Shown in pieces: positions 16,754 through 25,772 of a stretch of DNA of 64,000 bases. Within the stretch, counting starts at the first letter, position 1. Each line of letters starts with the position of its first letter. The notes under the pieces were generated by a model that did no database searches, was not told the DNA's origin, and worked only from the letters and a program-made list of their open reading frames with translations. This DNA comes from a virus. The stretch spans positions 90,841-154,840 of the IMG/VR virus record IMGVR_UViG_3300032268_000759. One strand, given 5' to 3'. The position numbers and the translations under genes are program-made.

Positions 16754-19606
16754 ATGAATATAATAGGAGAAGGTTTTCATGAAAATATAATAACAGAGAT
16801 TGATAGGAGACATAGAATCCATGGTTATAGAGCTAATCAAGGTATTAACTTTAATGAGTTTAGTGGTACTGTACCTAAAGTACTAGATTACTTAAATTCT
16901 AGAACAGGTTGGGTGAAAATGATATCATCAGTTGATATCAAAGATATCAATAACATTAACTCTCCAGGCATTAAAGATCTAAGATTAGGTGGACCTGAAT
17001 TAGCTAAAAAATTTATACTATTTAATGGTACAGGTGAATTAGGAAATTATAACTCTAGAGGAGGAGTAATGAATAAAGATTATGATACTGTTAATAATAA
17101 ATCTGTTAATAATATATTAGCTCCAGGAAAAGCATATGGTATAGGAGATACAAAGTACTTTGGTCAATCACCTATGATGGGTATAACCTCAGTAAATGTT
17201 AAAACTGAAACTAGAGGTAGTTTAAAAACATCCACAATAGGAATTAAAGCTTGGAATAAGGTTCAATTTGATATTATTGACAATTTATATTTAAGATTAG
17301 GATATAATGTTTTATTAGAATGGGGTTATTCTCATTATTTTAAAGACAACAATTTAACTCAATTAGAATCTAATGATATTACACTTGAAACAGAATATTT
17401 TAGTGGAAAAAATTACTATAATTTATTAAATTTAGTTCAAGAAAAACGAATTAAATCATATGGTAATTATGATGCATTATTAGGTAGAGTAGTTAATTTT
17501 AACTGGTCATTTAATACTGATGGTAGTTATGATATTGTTGTAATATTAAGAAGTCAAGGAGATGTTATTGAATCTTTAAAAGCAAATGCATTATTAACTC
17601 CTAAACCAACATTTAATGAGTTTTTAGCAAATAATGGTGTGAACCCAAACACCATTATAGGAAATACACCCACAGATAAAATATTAAACAATAAACCAAC
17701 TCAAGATATAGAAACCATAGATCAATCTACTGAATTAGGTAAATTATATGTTAAATGTAAAACAATTTTAGAAGCATCTAATAATCCATCTAAAGCAGGA
17801 TGTAAAGTTGATGTTTATAATTTAGGTGATAAGGATATAATGCGACAAGAGTTTAAAGATCTTGGTAAACCTTTATATTACATTCGTTTAGGTTCATTAT
17901 TTAAATGGATAGAAGAAGACTTAGTTCCCAAACTAAAATTAGATGTTGACTACTCTCCTATTATTAAATTTGATTATAATACAGAAAATAATTTAATATA
18001 CACACTATCATCAGATTATTCTTGGAGTTCAGACCCAACAACATGTTTAGTTAAAGGTAATGTAGTTTTAAATGAAAAATATTACACTATAGCTAATGAA
18101 GCAGCTGATTTCAGAAAAGAAATAGCTGGCTCACAAGCTGGTCAAATAATGAATATTTATTTAAATTTTGATTCTTTATTAAGTATATTTAATAGTAAAA
18201 ATAGTGAAGGTAAAGTTACCTTAATTAAATTTTTACAAATGATATGTACTTCTATAAATTCATCTTTAGGTAATATTAATTCATTAGAACCTGCTGTAGA
18301 TGAAACTAGTAATAAAATTATTATAATAGATCAAAATACTATTCCAAATAGAGATGGTATTATCAAATTAGTATCACCCCAATCTAATACATCATTAGCA
18401 ACATTTGAATTATTTGGGTATAATTTTAGTAATACAGGCTCAGTAAAAGGTAATTTTGTTCAAGATTTTTCATTAAAAACTAGTGTTACTCCACAGTTAG
18501 CAAGTATGATTACTATTGGAGCTACATCTCAAGGATTTGTTGTAGGAGAAGATGCTACAGCTTTATCAAGAATAAATAAAGGTTTAGAAGATAGGATTTC
18601 ACCATATAAAGTAGAAGCAAATTACTCTTTTTTTAATACAACTCAATCATTAGAAACAACATATGCTAGATTTACTTCTCAAGCTAATGAATTAGCTAAT
18701 TATATATCAATGTCATTTTCAATTGATAACAAAATACCTACTTTATCTAAAGTCTTAATAGAAGATATTAAAAATACATTACGTAATACTATTGAATTAG
18801 GAGAAGCATATTTTTCTATATCTCAATCTATAAGTAATAACATTTACAACTCTTCTAATACTAATGGTTTTTTACCATTTAATTTATCTTTAACTATTGA
18901 TGGATTATCTGGAATAAAAGTATATCAAAAGTTTACAGTAAATAATGATTACTTACCAACTAATTATCCACAATCATTAGAATTTATTGTTACATCTATT
19001 AATAATACTATTCAAGATAATAAATGGACAACTCAAATTGAATCTTTAGCTTTACCTAAAGTTACTTCACAGGCTCAATTAAATAGAGGAACATTACCTA
19101 AATTAAATATAATTAGCTCTCTACAAACATCAAGTTCTACAGATACTACTAATAATTTATTTACTTTAAATACTGATACTTTTAATAGATCTTCTTCAAT
19201 TCAAGAGACTATAAGCTTTTTTAAAGGTAAAGGTCTTACTGCTCCACAAACAGCTGGAATTATTGGTAACTTATTACAAGAATCAGGATTAACTCTTAAT
19301 AAAAAACAAGATAATGGAGGCCCAGCATATGGTATAGCTCAGTGGGAACCACCAAGAAGAACTGAATTAGAAAAAACTCCTGGATATAATTTAGTTTTGA
19401 TATCTCAATTAGAATTTATTTGGAAAGAATTCAATTCAACAGAAAGAAAAGCTTTAACTAAATTAAAAGAAACCACTACAGCAGCAGATGCAGCTGATAA
19501 ATTTGAAAAATACTTTGAACGTAGTGGCAAACCTCAATCTAAAAACAGAATAGGTTATGCTAATGATATATTAAATAAAATAAACTTAGGCAAATATACT
19601 TGGTAA
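16754..19606 (+). CDS. baseplate hub protein fused to tail lysozyme
   Basis: A 950-residue protein. Residues 1 to about 800 have a hub-like mixed fold with LLEWGYSHYF near 190 and many beta-type stretches. Residues 814-950 form a phage tail lysozyme-type domain with catalytic-type Glu843 in NLLQESGLTLN, followed by GGPAYGIAQWEPPRR. The combination would carry the wall-cutting enzyme to the tail tip, the job shared by gp5 and gp27 in T4. The lysozyme family call is good; the hub call rests on size and position. Confidence 0.8.
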   Translation: MNIIGEGFHENIITEIDRRHRIHGYRANQGINFNEFSGTVPKVLDYLNSRTGWVKMISSVDIKDINNINSPGIKDLRLGGPELAKKFILFNGTGELGNYNSRGGVMNKDYDTVNNKSVNNILAPGKAYGIGDTKYFGQSPMMGITSVNVKTETRGSLKTSTIGIKAWNKVQFDIIDNLYLRLGYNVLLEWGYSHYFKDNNLTQLESNDITLETEYFSGKNYYNLLNLVQEKRIKSYGNYDALLGRVVNFNWSFNTDGSYDIVVILRSQGDVIESLKANALLTPKPTFNEFLANNGVNPNTIIGNTPTDKILNNKPTQDIETIDQSTELGKLYVKCKTILEASNNPSKAGCKVDVYNLGDKDIMRQEFKDLGKPLYYIRLGSLFKWIEEDLVPKLKLDVDYSPIIKFDYNTENNLIYTLSSDYSWSSDPTTCLVKGNVVLNEKYYTIANEAADFRKEIAGSQAGQIMNIYLNFDSLLSIFNSKNSEGKVTLIKFLQMICTSINSSLGNINSLEPAVDETSNKIIIIDQNTIPNRDGIIKLVSPQSNTSLATFELFGYNFSNTGSVKGNFVQDFSLKTSVTPQLASMITIGATSQGFVVGEDATALSRINKGLEDRISPYKVEANYSFFNTTQSLETTYARFTSQANELANYISMSFSIDNKIPTLSKVLIEDIKNTLRNTIELGEAYFSISQSISNNIYNSSNTNGFLPFNLSLTIDGLSGIKVYQKFTVNNDYLPTNYPQSLEFIVTSINNTIQDNKWTTQIESLALPKVTSQAQLNRGTLPKLNIISSLQTSSSTDTTNNLFTLNTDTFNRSSSIQETISFFKGKGLTAPQTAGIIGNLLQESGLTLNKKQDNGGPAYGIAQWEPPRRTELEKTPGYNLVLISQLEFIWKEFNSTERKALTKLKETTTAADAADKFEKYFERSGKPQSKNRIGYANDILNKINLGKYTW

Positions 19607-19608
19607 AT

Positions 19609-20208
19609 ATGTATTATCCAAAATCTCAAATAGTAACAAATAAATATACTAATGGACAAGAATTTGTATTAATTAGTAATAATCAAGAATATATTGGTTA
19701 TTATTGGGAGACATCTGATAGTAAATTTTACACAGGCAAAACTCCTAATGATATTAATGTTGTTGAACTAAAAAAATTCACCACAACTGATCCATTATTA
19801 TTATCTAATCAAAATGTTGTTTCTTATAATAATATATTATCTAATGACACATATAATATTCTTAAACAAGTAGATAACAAAAAAGTATTACTCACACCAA
19901 TCTACTATCAATCACAACCCACCCAACAAGACTATCAAATAGGTGAATTTAGGAGATATTTTGTCAAAAAAATAAATGAAATACTTTATATTGAAGTTAG
20001 TAAAGATACATTTGAAAATATAATAAATAGAAACCCACAATGGTTATATCAATATTACACAGCATTTAATATACCTTGGACAATCTCAGGAGATGAATCT
20101 ACTATTGCTCAAACAAATAAACGTATTGTTGGTATAACTATGCAACGTCTTGATTTACCTAAATTTAATTTATATTTACGAGATGATTATACAAAATTTT
20201 ATAAGTAG
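19609..20208 (+). CDS. hypothetical protein at the end of the tail cluster
   Basis: A 199-residue protein starting MYYPKSQIVTNKYTNGQEF. ATG 19609 is preferred over an in-frame TTG at 19600 because it begins just after the hub stop codon. The N-terminal half has an EYIGYYWETSDSKFYTGKTP motif typical of small beta domains in tail clusters. The C-terminal half is Tyr-rich. It is the last gene before a host-type promoter that opens the replication region. The family is not recognised. Confidence 0.6.
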   Translation: MYYPKSQIVTNKYTNGQEFVLISNNQEYIGYYWETSDSKFYTGKTPNDINVVELKKFTTTDPLLLSNQNVVSYNNILSNDTYNILKQVDNKKVLLTPIYYQSQPTQQDYQIGEFRRYFVKKINEILYIEVSKDTFENIINRNPQWLYQYYTAFNIPWTISGDESTIAQTNKRIVGITMQRLDLPKFNLYLRDDYTKFYK

Positions 20209-20218
20209 ATTTCTTTAA

Positions 20219-20250
20219 CTTGGTTTTACATCTTACTATTGTTATTTTTA
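20219..20250 (+). promoter_or_regulatory. host-type promoter
   Basis: CTTG (20219-20222), 20 nt, TATTTTTA (20243-20250), then a 24-nt A-rich leader to the ATG at 20275. Confidence 0.5.
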
Positions 20251-20274
20251 TAGCATAATAAAGGTTATAAGAAA

Positions 20275-21537
20275 ATGTTTTGGCTAATAGAAAATAATAC
20301 ACAACTTAAAGAGTTTTACAATAAAGGATACAAAGAAGTATTTATTGAACCAATTCAACTTCATGATTATATTCATCCTAAATTAACTGATATATCACTA
20401 TTATATATTAGACCAACAAAAGGAAGAAAAGGATTCATTATAAGTATTAATCATAGTGAAGCAACATCTGTTAAGAAATCAACAGTATACAATATGTTAA
20501 AAACATTTGATACAGTATACATTCGCAATCAAAAAACATGTTTATACCACTTTCAATTAACTAATCTTGTTGATATTTCATTTAATACACCATTATTACC
20601 TGAAGTAACAACATCAGCCCATACATTTTTATATACAAATAACTCTAATAAGTTAGATATAAATAAAATTATACCAATAGTTAAACATTATGAAAAATAT
20701 GAAAGCATTTATAAACAAGTTAAAGATTACTGTGAAGAGAAAAATAAGTTCTATAGCAAAATATCTAAAGTATTTTACCTCCTTGAAAACTCAGGAATTA
20801 ATATTAATGAGCAAGTTTTTAACAAATACTTTGATCTTAACCATCCAGAATACAATATTTATAATTCCCGAATATATACCAATTATAATCTCCATACTAC
20901 AACGGGACGCCCCTCTAACACTTTTAACACTATTAATTTTGCTGCCTTAGTCAAAGATAATGGGTGCCGCAAGACATTTATACCAAAAAATCATACATTA
21001 ATAGAAATTGATATTAGTGCTTACCATCCTACATTAGCAGCACAGTTAATTAATCACCAATCAGATGACATATATTCTGAATTTGCTGAAGTAGCACAAG
21101 TAGAGTTAGCTCAAGCAAAAGAATTAATGTTCCGACAATTATATGGAGGAATAATGGATGAGTACAAAGAATGGGTGTATTTTAAAAAGATACAATCATA
21201 TATAGATAAGTTGTGGAATCAGTGGAAAACCAATGGTTATATTGAATGTCCCATATCAAACCACATGTTCCATAAAGACCGATTAGATAACATTAACCCA
21301 AATAAATTATTCAATTATGTGCTCCAAAATATGGAAACATCTAATAATGTTAACATATTGCGAGATATATTAAAAATATTACGAGATAAAAATACAAAAT
21401 TGATATTATATACTTATGACGCGTTTTTATTTGATGTAGATAATAATGAAATAGGTGTGATAGATGAAATAAAAACAATATTTACCAAATATAAATTAAA
21501 AACTAAAAATAAAACCGGAATAAGTTATGACTTTTAA
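20275..21537 (+). CDS. small family-A-like DNA polymerase
   Basis: A 420-residue protein whose second half follows the PolA polymerase motifs. TTTGRPSN at 208-215 resembles TGRLSS; motif A is LIEIDISAYHP with D246; the O-helix-like motif is AKELMFRQLYGG with K282, F286 and Y290; then FNYVLQNMET; motif C is LYTYDAFLFD with D382. The usual HDE is YDA, keeping the metal-binding Asp but losing His and Glu. The first 160 residues show no 3'-5' exonuclease motifs. A full gp43-type polymerase is encoded at 40097, so this enzyme must do something extra, perhaps repair, primer or bypass synthesis. Confidence 0.75.
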   Translation: MFWLIENNTQLKEFYNKGYKEVFIEPIQLHDYIHPKLTDISLLYIRPTKGRKGFIISINHSEATSVKKSTVYNMLKTFDTVYIRNQKTCLYHFQLTNLVDISFNTPLLPEVTTSAHTFLYTNNSNKLDINKIIPIVKHYEKYESIYKQVKDYCEEKNKFYSKISKVFYLLENSGININEQVFNKYFDLNHPEYNIYNSRIYTNYNLHTTTGRPSNTFNTINFAALVKDNGCRKTFIPKNHTLIEIDISAYHPTLAAQLINHQSDDIYSEFAEVAQVELAQAKELMFRQLYGGIMDEYKEWVYFKKIQSYIDKLWNQWKTNGYIECPISNHMFHKDRLDNINPNKLFNYVLQNMETSNNVNILRDILKILRDKNTKLILYTYDAFLFDVDNNEIGVIDEIKTIFTKYKLKTKNKTGISYDF

Positions 21538-21979
21538 TGATACTTTTAATACGTATATGATGGACTATGATACAAGTCCTTTTGATGGTATGCTAAACAA
21601 TAAGTTATTTTGCACATTTACTCAACTAGAAAATCTAGACAGTTTGATAGACAATCTAAATAATACATATTCAATTATGTATAATAAGATATTTGTCTTA
21701 TATGTTAAGAATAATGATGAGTATGTTTGTACATATAATGTAGACCAAGGAAATGTAAATGCCATCCCAGATAATACTATATTAGTCCATCGCAAAAAAG
21801 AATTTAATGTTTTATACACTATTAACTCATTAAATGAATTAATAAAATCACTTAATGGAGGAGTAGTTGATCCAGACTATCGCATTAACTGGCAACATTA
21901 TCAAAATACAATATTACTAACTCAACAAGGAGAACTAAAGCAACTAAAAACAAAAATCCACAAAATAGTAAATCTATAG
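21527..21979 (+). CDS. hypothetical protein coupled to the family-A-like polymerase
   Basis: A 150-residue protein whose start overlaps the polymerase stop by 11 nt. It is acidic at the N-terminus and basic at the C-terminus (KQLKTKIHKIVNL). The middle has alternating strands (YNKIFVLYVKNNDEYVCTYN). No motif or family is recognised. The coupling suggests a partner of the polymerase or a protein needed in the same amount. Confidence 0.6.
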   Translation: MTFNDTFNTYMMDYDTSPFDGMLNNKLFCTFTQLENLDSLIDNLNNTYSIMYNKIFVLYVKNNDEYVCTYNVDQGNVNAIPDNTILVHRKKEFNVLYTINSLNELIKSLNGGVVDPDYRINWQHYQNTILLTQQGELKQLKTKIHKIVNL

Positions 21980-22011
21980 TTTGGCATTTGCGCCCTCTTT
22001 ATATAAATTTA
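21980..22011 (+). promoter_or_regulatory. host-type promoter for gp32
   Basis: TTTG (21980-21983, in the AGTTTGGC form), 20 nt, TAAATTTA (22004-22011), then a 41-nt leader, the longest among these promoters. The long leader could hold a regulatory site; T4 gp32 is known to repress its own translation. Confidence 0.55.
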
Positions 22012-22052
22012 TAAAGACATAAACTAATTAATTATAAAACTAAGTTAAATAT

Positions 22053-22892
22053 ATGGATATAAATGCAATCAAAGCCCGTCTAGGTGCTTTACAACAATCA
22101 GGTAACTCTGGTAAAAGAGAAAAGATAGACTACACTAAAGTCTACTGGAAACCAAAACAAGAAGGTAAGTATCAAATTAGATTTGTTCCTTCTAAACTCG
22201 ATCCTCGCAACCCATTTAGAGAGATCTTTGTACATTATGGTTTTTCAAAATTCCCCATCTTCTCATTAACTAATTGGGGTGAAAAAGATCCAATCGTTGA
22301 ATTTGCAAAACAACTTCGTAAAACTGATGACAAAGAAAATTGGTCATTAGCTAAAAAACTTGATCCGAAATTGAGAGTTTACGCTCCAGTTATTGTTCGT
22401 GGTGAAGAAGACAAAGGAGTTCGTTTATGGGAGTTTGGCAAGGAAATCTATTTACAATTATTAGGTATTGCTGAAGATGAAGATTATGGTGATTACACAG
22501 ACATTAATGATGGTCGTGATTTCACTGTAGAAGCAGTTATGGGAGACATTGGTGGTCGTAGAGGTTTAAAATCATCAATTCGTGTTAAACCAAAAACTAC
22601 ACCATTAAGTACTAATAAAGCTGAAATTGAACGTTTATTAAGCGAACAACCAGATGTATTAGAAATCCAACGTAAAATGGAATTTGAAGCTATGAAAGAA
22701 GTATTACAAAACTGGTTAACACCTCCAACAGAGGAAGAATCACCAGAAGTAATCACAGCTGAAGATGAAGATGACTCAGACATGCCTTGGGAAAAGGAAG
22801 AAAAACCAAAAACACACACAACTAAGCCAATAACTAAACCTGCAAGTAAAGCAGATGCGTTTGATGCTGTGTTTAATGATGATGAGGAATAA
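22053..22892 (+). CDS. 32: single-stranded DNA-binding protein (gp32-like)
   Basis: A 279-residue ssDNA-binding protein. It has a basic N-terminal cooperativity segment (INAIKARLGALQQ and KREK), an OB-type core with YWKPKQEGKYQIRFVPSK and NPFREIFVHYGF, and a strongly acidic C-terminus (EDEDDSDMPWEKEE, ending FNDDEE) that would recruit partner proteins. T4 gp32 is 301 residues and carries a zinc ribbon; this protein has no Cys at all, so that site is absent. It precedes uvsX, its functional partner in recombination. Confidence 0.9.
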   Translation: MDINAIKARLGALQQSGNSGKREKIDYTKVYWKPKQEGKYQIRFVPSKLDPRNPFREIFVHYGFSKFPIFSLTNWGEKDPIVEFAKQLRKTDDKENWSLAKKLDPKLRVYAPVIVRGEEDKGVRLWEFGKEIYLQLLGIAEDEDYGDYTDINDGRDFTVEAVMGDIGGRRGLKSSIRVKPKTTPLSTNKAEIERLLSEQPDVLEIQRKMEFEAMKEVLQNWLTPPTEEESPEVITAEDEDDSDMPWEKEEKPKTHTTKPITKPASKADAFDAVFNDDEE

Positions 22893-22898
22893 TATCTT

Positions 22899-23981
22899 AT
22901 GGCCAAGAAAAAAACATCGTTAACAGAAGCTGTTTCTGGTGAACTTAAAGCTAATTTCAATTTAGATAAGTTTAAAGAGAAGAAGTTGTTAAACAACACT
23001 GTAAAGTTTAAAGAACAAAGATGGATTCCATTTTCAGAAGCATTACAGGATTCAGTCTCTATCCAAGGCGCTCCTATGGGCCATATCACCTTATTAAGAG
23101 GTCATAGTAATACCGGTAAAACAACAGCTATGTTAGAATTAGCTATTAGCGCTCAGAAAATGGGCATTTTACCGGTATTTATTATTACCGAAATGAAATG
23201 GTCATGGGAACATGCTAAACAAATGGGATTTGTACTTGAAGATGTAGTAGATGAATCAACAGGTGAAGTTGTCAATCATAAAGGATTTTTCTTATATGCT
23301 GATAGATCACAGTTAGGCACTATTGAAGATGTAGCAGGTTTTATAGCTGATTTATTAGATGAACAACGTAAAGGTAATTTACCATATGATTTATGTTTCT
23401 TCTGGGATTCAATCGGTTCTATACCTTGTAAAATGAGTGTTGAAGCAAATAAAAATAATCCAATGTGGAATGCAGGTGCAATGTCACAACAGTTTGGTAA
23501 TTTTATTAATCAACGTTTTCCATTATCAAGAAAAGAAAATTCACCATATACTAATTCAATGGTAGCGATTAATAAAATCTGGGTAGCACCAGCTGAAAAT
23601 GTTATGAGCCAACCTAAGATGAAGATGAAAAATGGTGAAACTATGTTCTTAGATGCTTCAATTGTAATAACATTTGGTAATATCACTAATAGTGGTACAA
23701 GTAAAATGAAAGCCCAAAAAGATGGTAAAGAAGTAGAATTTGCAGTTAGAACAAAAGTAGCAGTTGATAAAAATCATGTTACTGGTTTACAAACAAAGAG
23801 TGTAGTAATAGCTACAATTCATGGTTTTATTCAAGAAGAGGATATTAACAACTATAAAAAACATCATTCACATGAGTGGATTGGTATTTTAGGTGCTGGA
23901 GCAAGTGAAGCGAATTTAGTTGAAGATACGTCAGAATGGAATGAAAGTAAAGATCACCCAATTTTAATAGAAGAAGAATAA
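22899..23981 (+). CDS. uvsX: UvsX-like RecA-family recombinase
   Basis: A 360-residue strand-exchange ATPase. Walker A is GHSNTGKT at residues 68-75, followed by FIITEMKWSWEHAKQMGF. Walker B is LCFFWDSIGS near 165, and DNA-loop-type segments include GAMSQQFGNF. T4 UvsX is 391 residues. It acts with gp32 in recombination-dependent replication and repair. It lies 6 nt downstream of gp32 and 5 nt upstream of the exonuclease, an evident operon. Identification is firm. Confidence 0.92.
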   Translation: MAKKKTSLTEAVSGELKANFNLDKFKEKKLLNNTVKFKEQRWIPFSEALQDSVSIQGAPMGHITLLRGHSNTGKTTAMLELAISAQKMGILPVFIITEMKWSWEHAKQMGFVLEDVVDESTGEVVNHKGFFLYADRSQLGTIEDVAGFIADLLDEQRKGNLPYDLCFFWDSIGSIPCKMSVEANKNNPMWNAGAMSQQFGNFINQRFPLSRKENSPYTNSMVAINKIWVAPAENVMSQPKMKMKNGETMFLDASIVITFGNITNSGTSKMKAQKDGKEVEFAVRTKVAVDKNHVTGLQTKSVVIATIHGFIQEEDINNYKKHHSHEWIGILGAGASEANLVEDTSEWNESKDHPILIEEE

Positions 23982-23986
23982 AAGTT

Positions 23987-25045
23987 ATGAATAGAGATTT
24001 ATTAAAGATCCTAGATGGTATATCTAAGGATGATGACACCCGCGTCCCAGAAAAAGTAGATCCTATTTTAAAAAAATATGATAGAATATTAATTATAGAT
24101 GGTTTAAATCTATTTTTAAGAAACTTTGCAGTAATGAATGTTGTTAATGAACAAGGAGTTCATATCGGAGGCTTGGGAGGAACTCTTAGATCACTAGGAT
24201 ATTTAATAAATACTATTAAACCAACATCAGCCTATATCGTCTTTGACGGTATGGGCTCTTCTACTAACCGTAAAAATCTTTTACCTGAATATAAATCAAA
24301 TCGCAATACAGGTAAAATTATGAATTGGGAAGCATTTGATGATATTGATGATGAGGATGATGCTAAAGTAAATCAAATTAGCCGCTTAATCCACTATCTA
24401 AAATGTTTACCTGTCAAAACCATATCTATGGACAAAGTTGAAGCAGATGATATTATAGCGCATTTAAGTGATCAGTTATCAACTAAGCAAAATTCAAAAG
24501 TATATATTGTTTCATCAGATAAAGATTTCTTACAAAAAGTAAATCATAATATAACTGTATTTAGACCAATAGAGAAAGAGTTTTTAACACCAGAGAAGGT
24601 TAAGGCTAAATTTGAAATCCCACCTGAGAATTTTATATTATATAAGACACTATTAGGAGATAGTTCAGATAAGATACCTGGTATTAAGGGATTAGGCCCA
24701 GGTAAGTTATTTAAATTATTTCCTGAATTAAAAACACGAATATTAACATTAGATGATATATTTGATATTTGTGAAGAAAAGCATAAAGAACATATTATAT
24801 ATTCAAGAATATTATTTGAAACAGAATCTGTTCTAACAAACTATAAATTGATGGACTTATCTAAACCTATGATTGATGATAAAGAAAAACAATTAATAGA
24901 AGATTTAATTACTGCATCAACTTCAAAACTACAAGTAGACGCATTCATGAGATTATACAATGAAGATGGTTTAAAACATTTAATTAAAGACACATTGTTT
25001 TGGTTAAGAGACACATTCAAAGTATTAAATAGTTTTAATAAATAA
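23987..25045 (+). CDS. rnh: RNase H-type 5'-3' exonuclease (FEN family)
   Basis: A 352-residue flap/5' nuclease that would remove RNA primers. Acidic metal sites are visible in ILIIDGLNLFLRNF near residue 33, YIVFDGMGSS near 83, KVEADDIIAHL near 148 and VSSDKDFLQKV near 170. The helix-hairpin-helix follows as LGDSSDKIPGIKGLGPGKL. T4 Rnh is 305 residues; the N-terminus here is about 25 residues longer. The start ATG has the AAAAGTT leader. Well supported. Confidence 0.9.
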   Translation: MNRDLLKILDGISKDDDTRVPEKVDPILKKYDRILIIDGLNLFLRNFAVMNVVNEQGVHIGGLGGTLRSLGYLINTIKPTSAYIVFDGMGSSTNRKNLLPEYKSNRNTGKIMNWEAFDDIDDEDDAKVNQISRLIHYLKCLPVKTISMDKVEADDIIAHLSDQLSTKQNSKVYIVSSDKDFLQKVNHNITVFRPIEKEFLTPEKVKAKFEIPPENFILYKTLLGDSSDKIPGIKGLGPGKLFKLFPELKTRILTLDDIFDICEEKHKEHIIYSRILFETESVLTNYKLMDLSKPMIDDKEKQLIEDLITASTSKLQVDAFMRLYNEDGLKHLIKDTLFWLRDTFKVLNSFNK

Positions 25046-25066
25046 TATGACCCTTAATACCTTGAC

Positions 25067-25082
25067 TAATATTTATATTAAA
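25067..25082 (+). promoter_or_regulatory. candidate late promoter for the second homing endonuclease
   Basis: TAATATTTATATTAAA, 21 nt before the 25088 start codon. A late-type motif on a mobile gene inside a replication operon parallels T4 seg genes with their own promoters. Confidence 0.45.
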
Positions 25083-25087
25083 AAGAC

Positions 25088-25744
25088 ATGGTAGTTTATA
25101 TAACAACAAACTTAATTAATAATAAAAAATATATAGGTAAAGACATTAATAATAATCCTAATTATCTAGGTAGTGGAGCCTATATAAAAAAAGCTATTAA
25201 AAAATATGGTAAAGAAAATTTTAAAAAAGAAATTCTAGAATATTGCTCTTCAAAAGATGAGTTATGGCAAAAAGAAGAGTGGTGGTTAAATTTCTATGAT
25301 GTAGAGAGTAATTCTTTATTTTATAATAAAACAAATAAAGCTTTTGGAAACTCAGGTCAAACTATAGAAGGTAAAGAAAAAATAAGTAAAGCTAGAAAAG
25401 GATGGAAACCAACTGATGAAATGAAGAAAAAAATGTCAGAAGGAAAAAAAGGACATAAAATGTACACTGATGAGTGGAGAACTAAAATAAGTAATTCACT
25501 TAAAGGAAAACATAAATCTGAAGAATTTAAAAAACATCAAAGTGAAATTACAAAAGGTAATACAAATAGAAGAAAAATGGTTTTACAATATGATAAACAA
25601 GGTGATTTTATTAAAGAGTGGGAAAGTGCATTTAAAGCAGCGTTATCCTTAAATAAAAAAACAGGAGCAGCTATTACAGAAGTATGTAATGGTAAAGGTA
25701 AAAGAAAAAGTATTTATGGATATATCTGGAAATACAAGAATTAA
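25088..25744 (+). CDS. GIY-YIG homing endonuclease 2 with NUMOD repeats
   Basis: A 218-residue protein. The GIY-YIG core lies at residues 1-20 (VVYITTNLINNKKYIGKD), then LGSGAYIKKAIKKYGKENF and a conserved Glu in KEEWWLNFYDV. NUMOD3-like repeats (GKEKISKARKGWKP, EEMKKK-type) fill about 95-160, and a NUMOD1-like C-terminus ends YGYIWKYKN, closely echoing the endonuclease at 5662. It is inserted between rnh and the helicase gene. It probably targets a neighbouring site in related phages. Confidence 0.9.
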   Translation: MVVYITTNLINNKKYIGKDINNNPNYLGSGAYIKKAIKKYGKENFKKEILEYCSSKDELWQKEEWWLNFYDVESNSLFYNKTNKAFGNSGQTIEGKEKISKARKGWKPTDEMKKKMSEGKKGHKMYTDEWRTKISNSLKGKHKSEEFKKHQSEITKGNTNRRKMVLQYDKQGDFIKEWESAFKAALSLNKKTGAAITEVCNGKGKRKSIYGYIWKYKN

Positions 25745-25772
25745 TTATTAACAATTTAAATAAATAAAAGTT

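Noticed and set aside
20690-20950. 86-residue frame within the family-A-like polymerase gene
   Set aside because: It lies wholly inside a conserved polymerase sequence in another frame, with no promoter or coupling signal.
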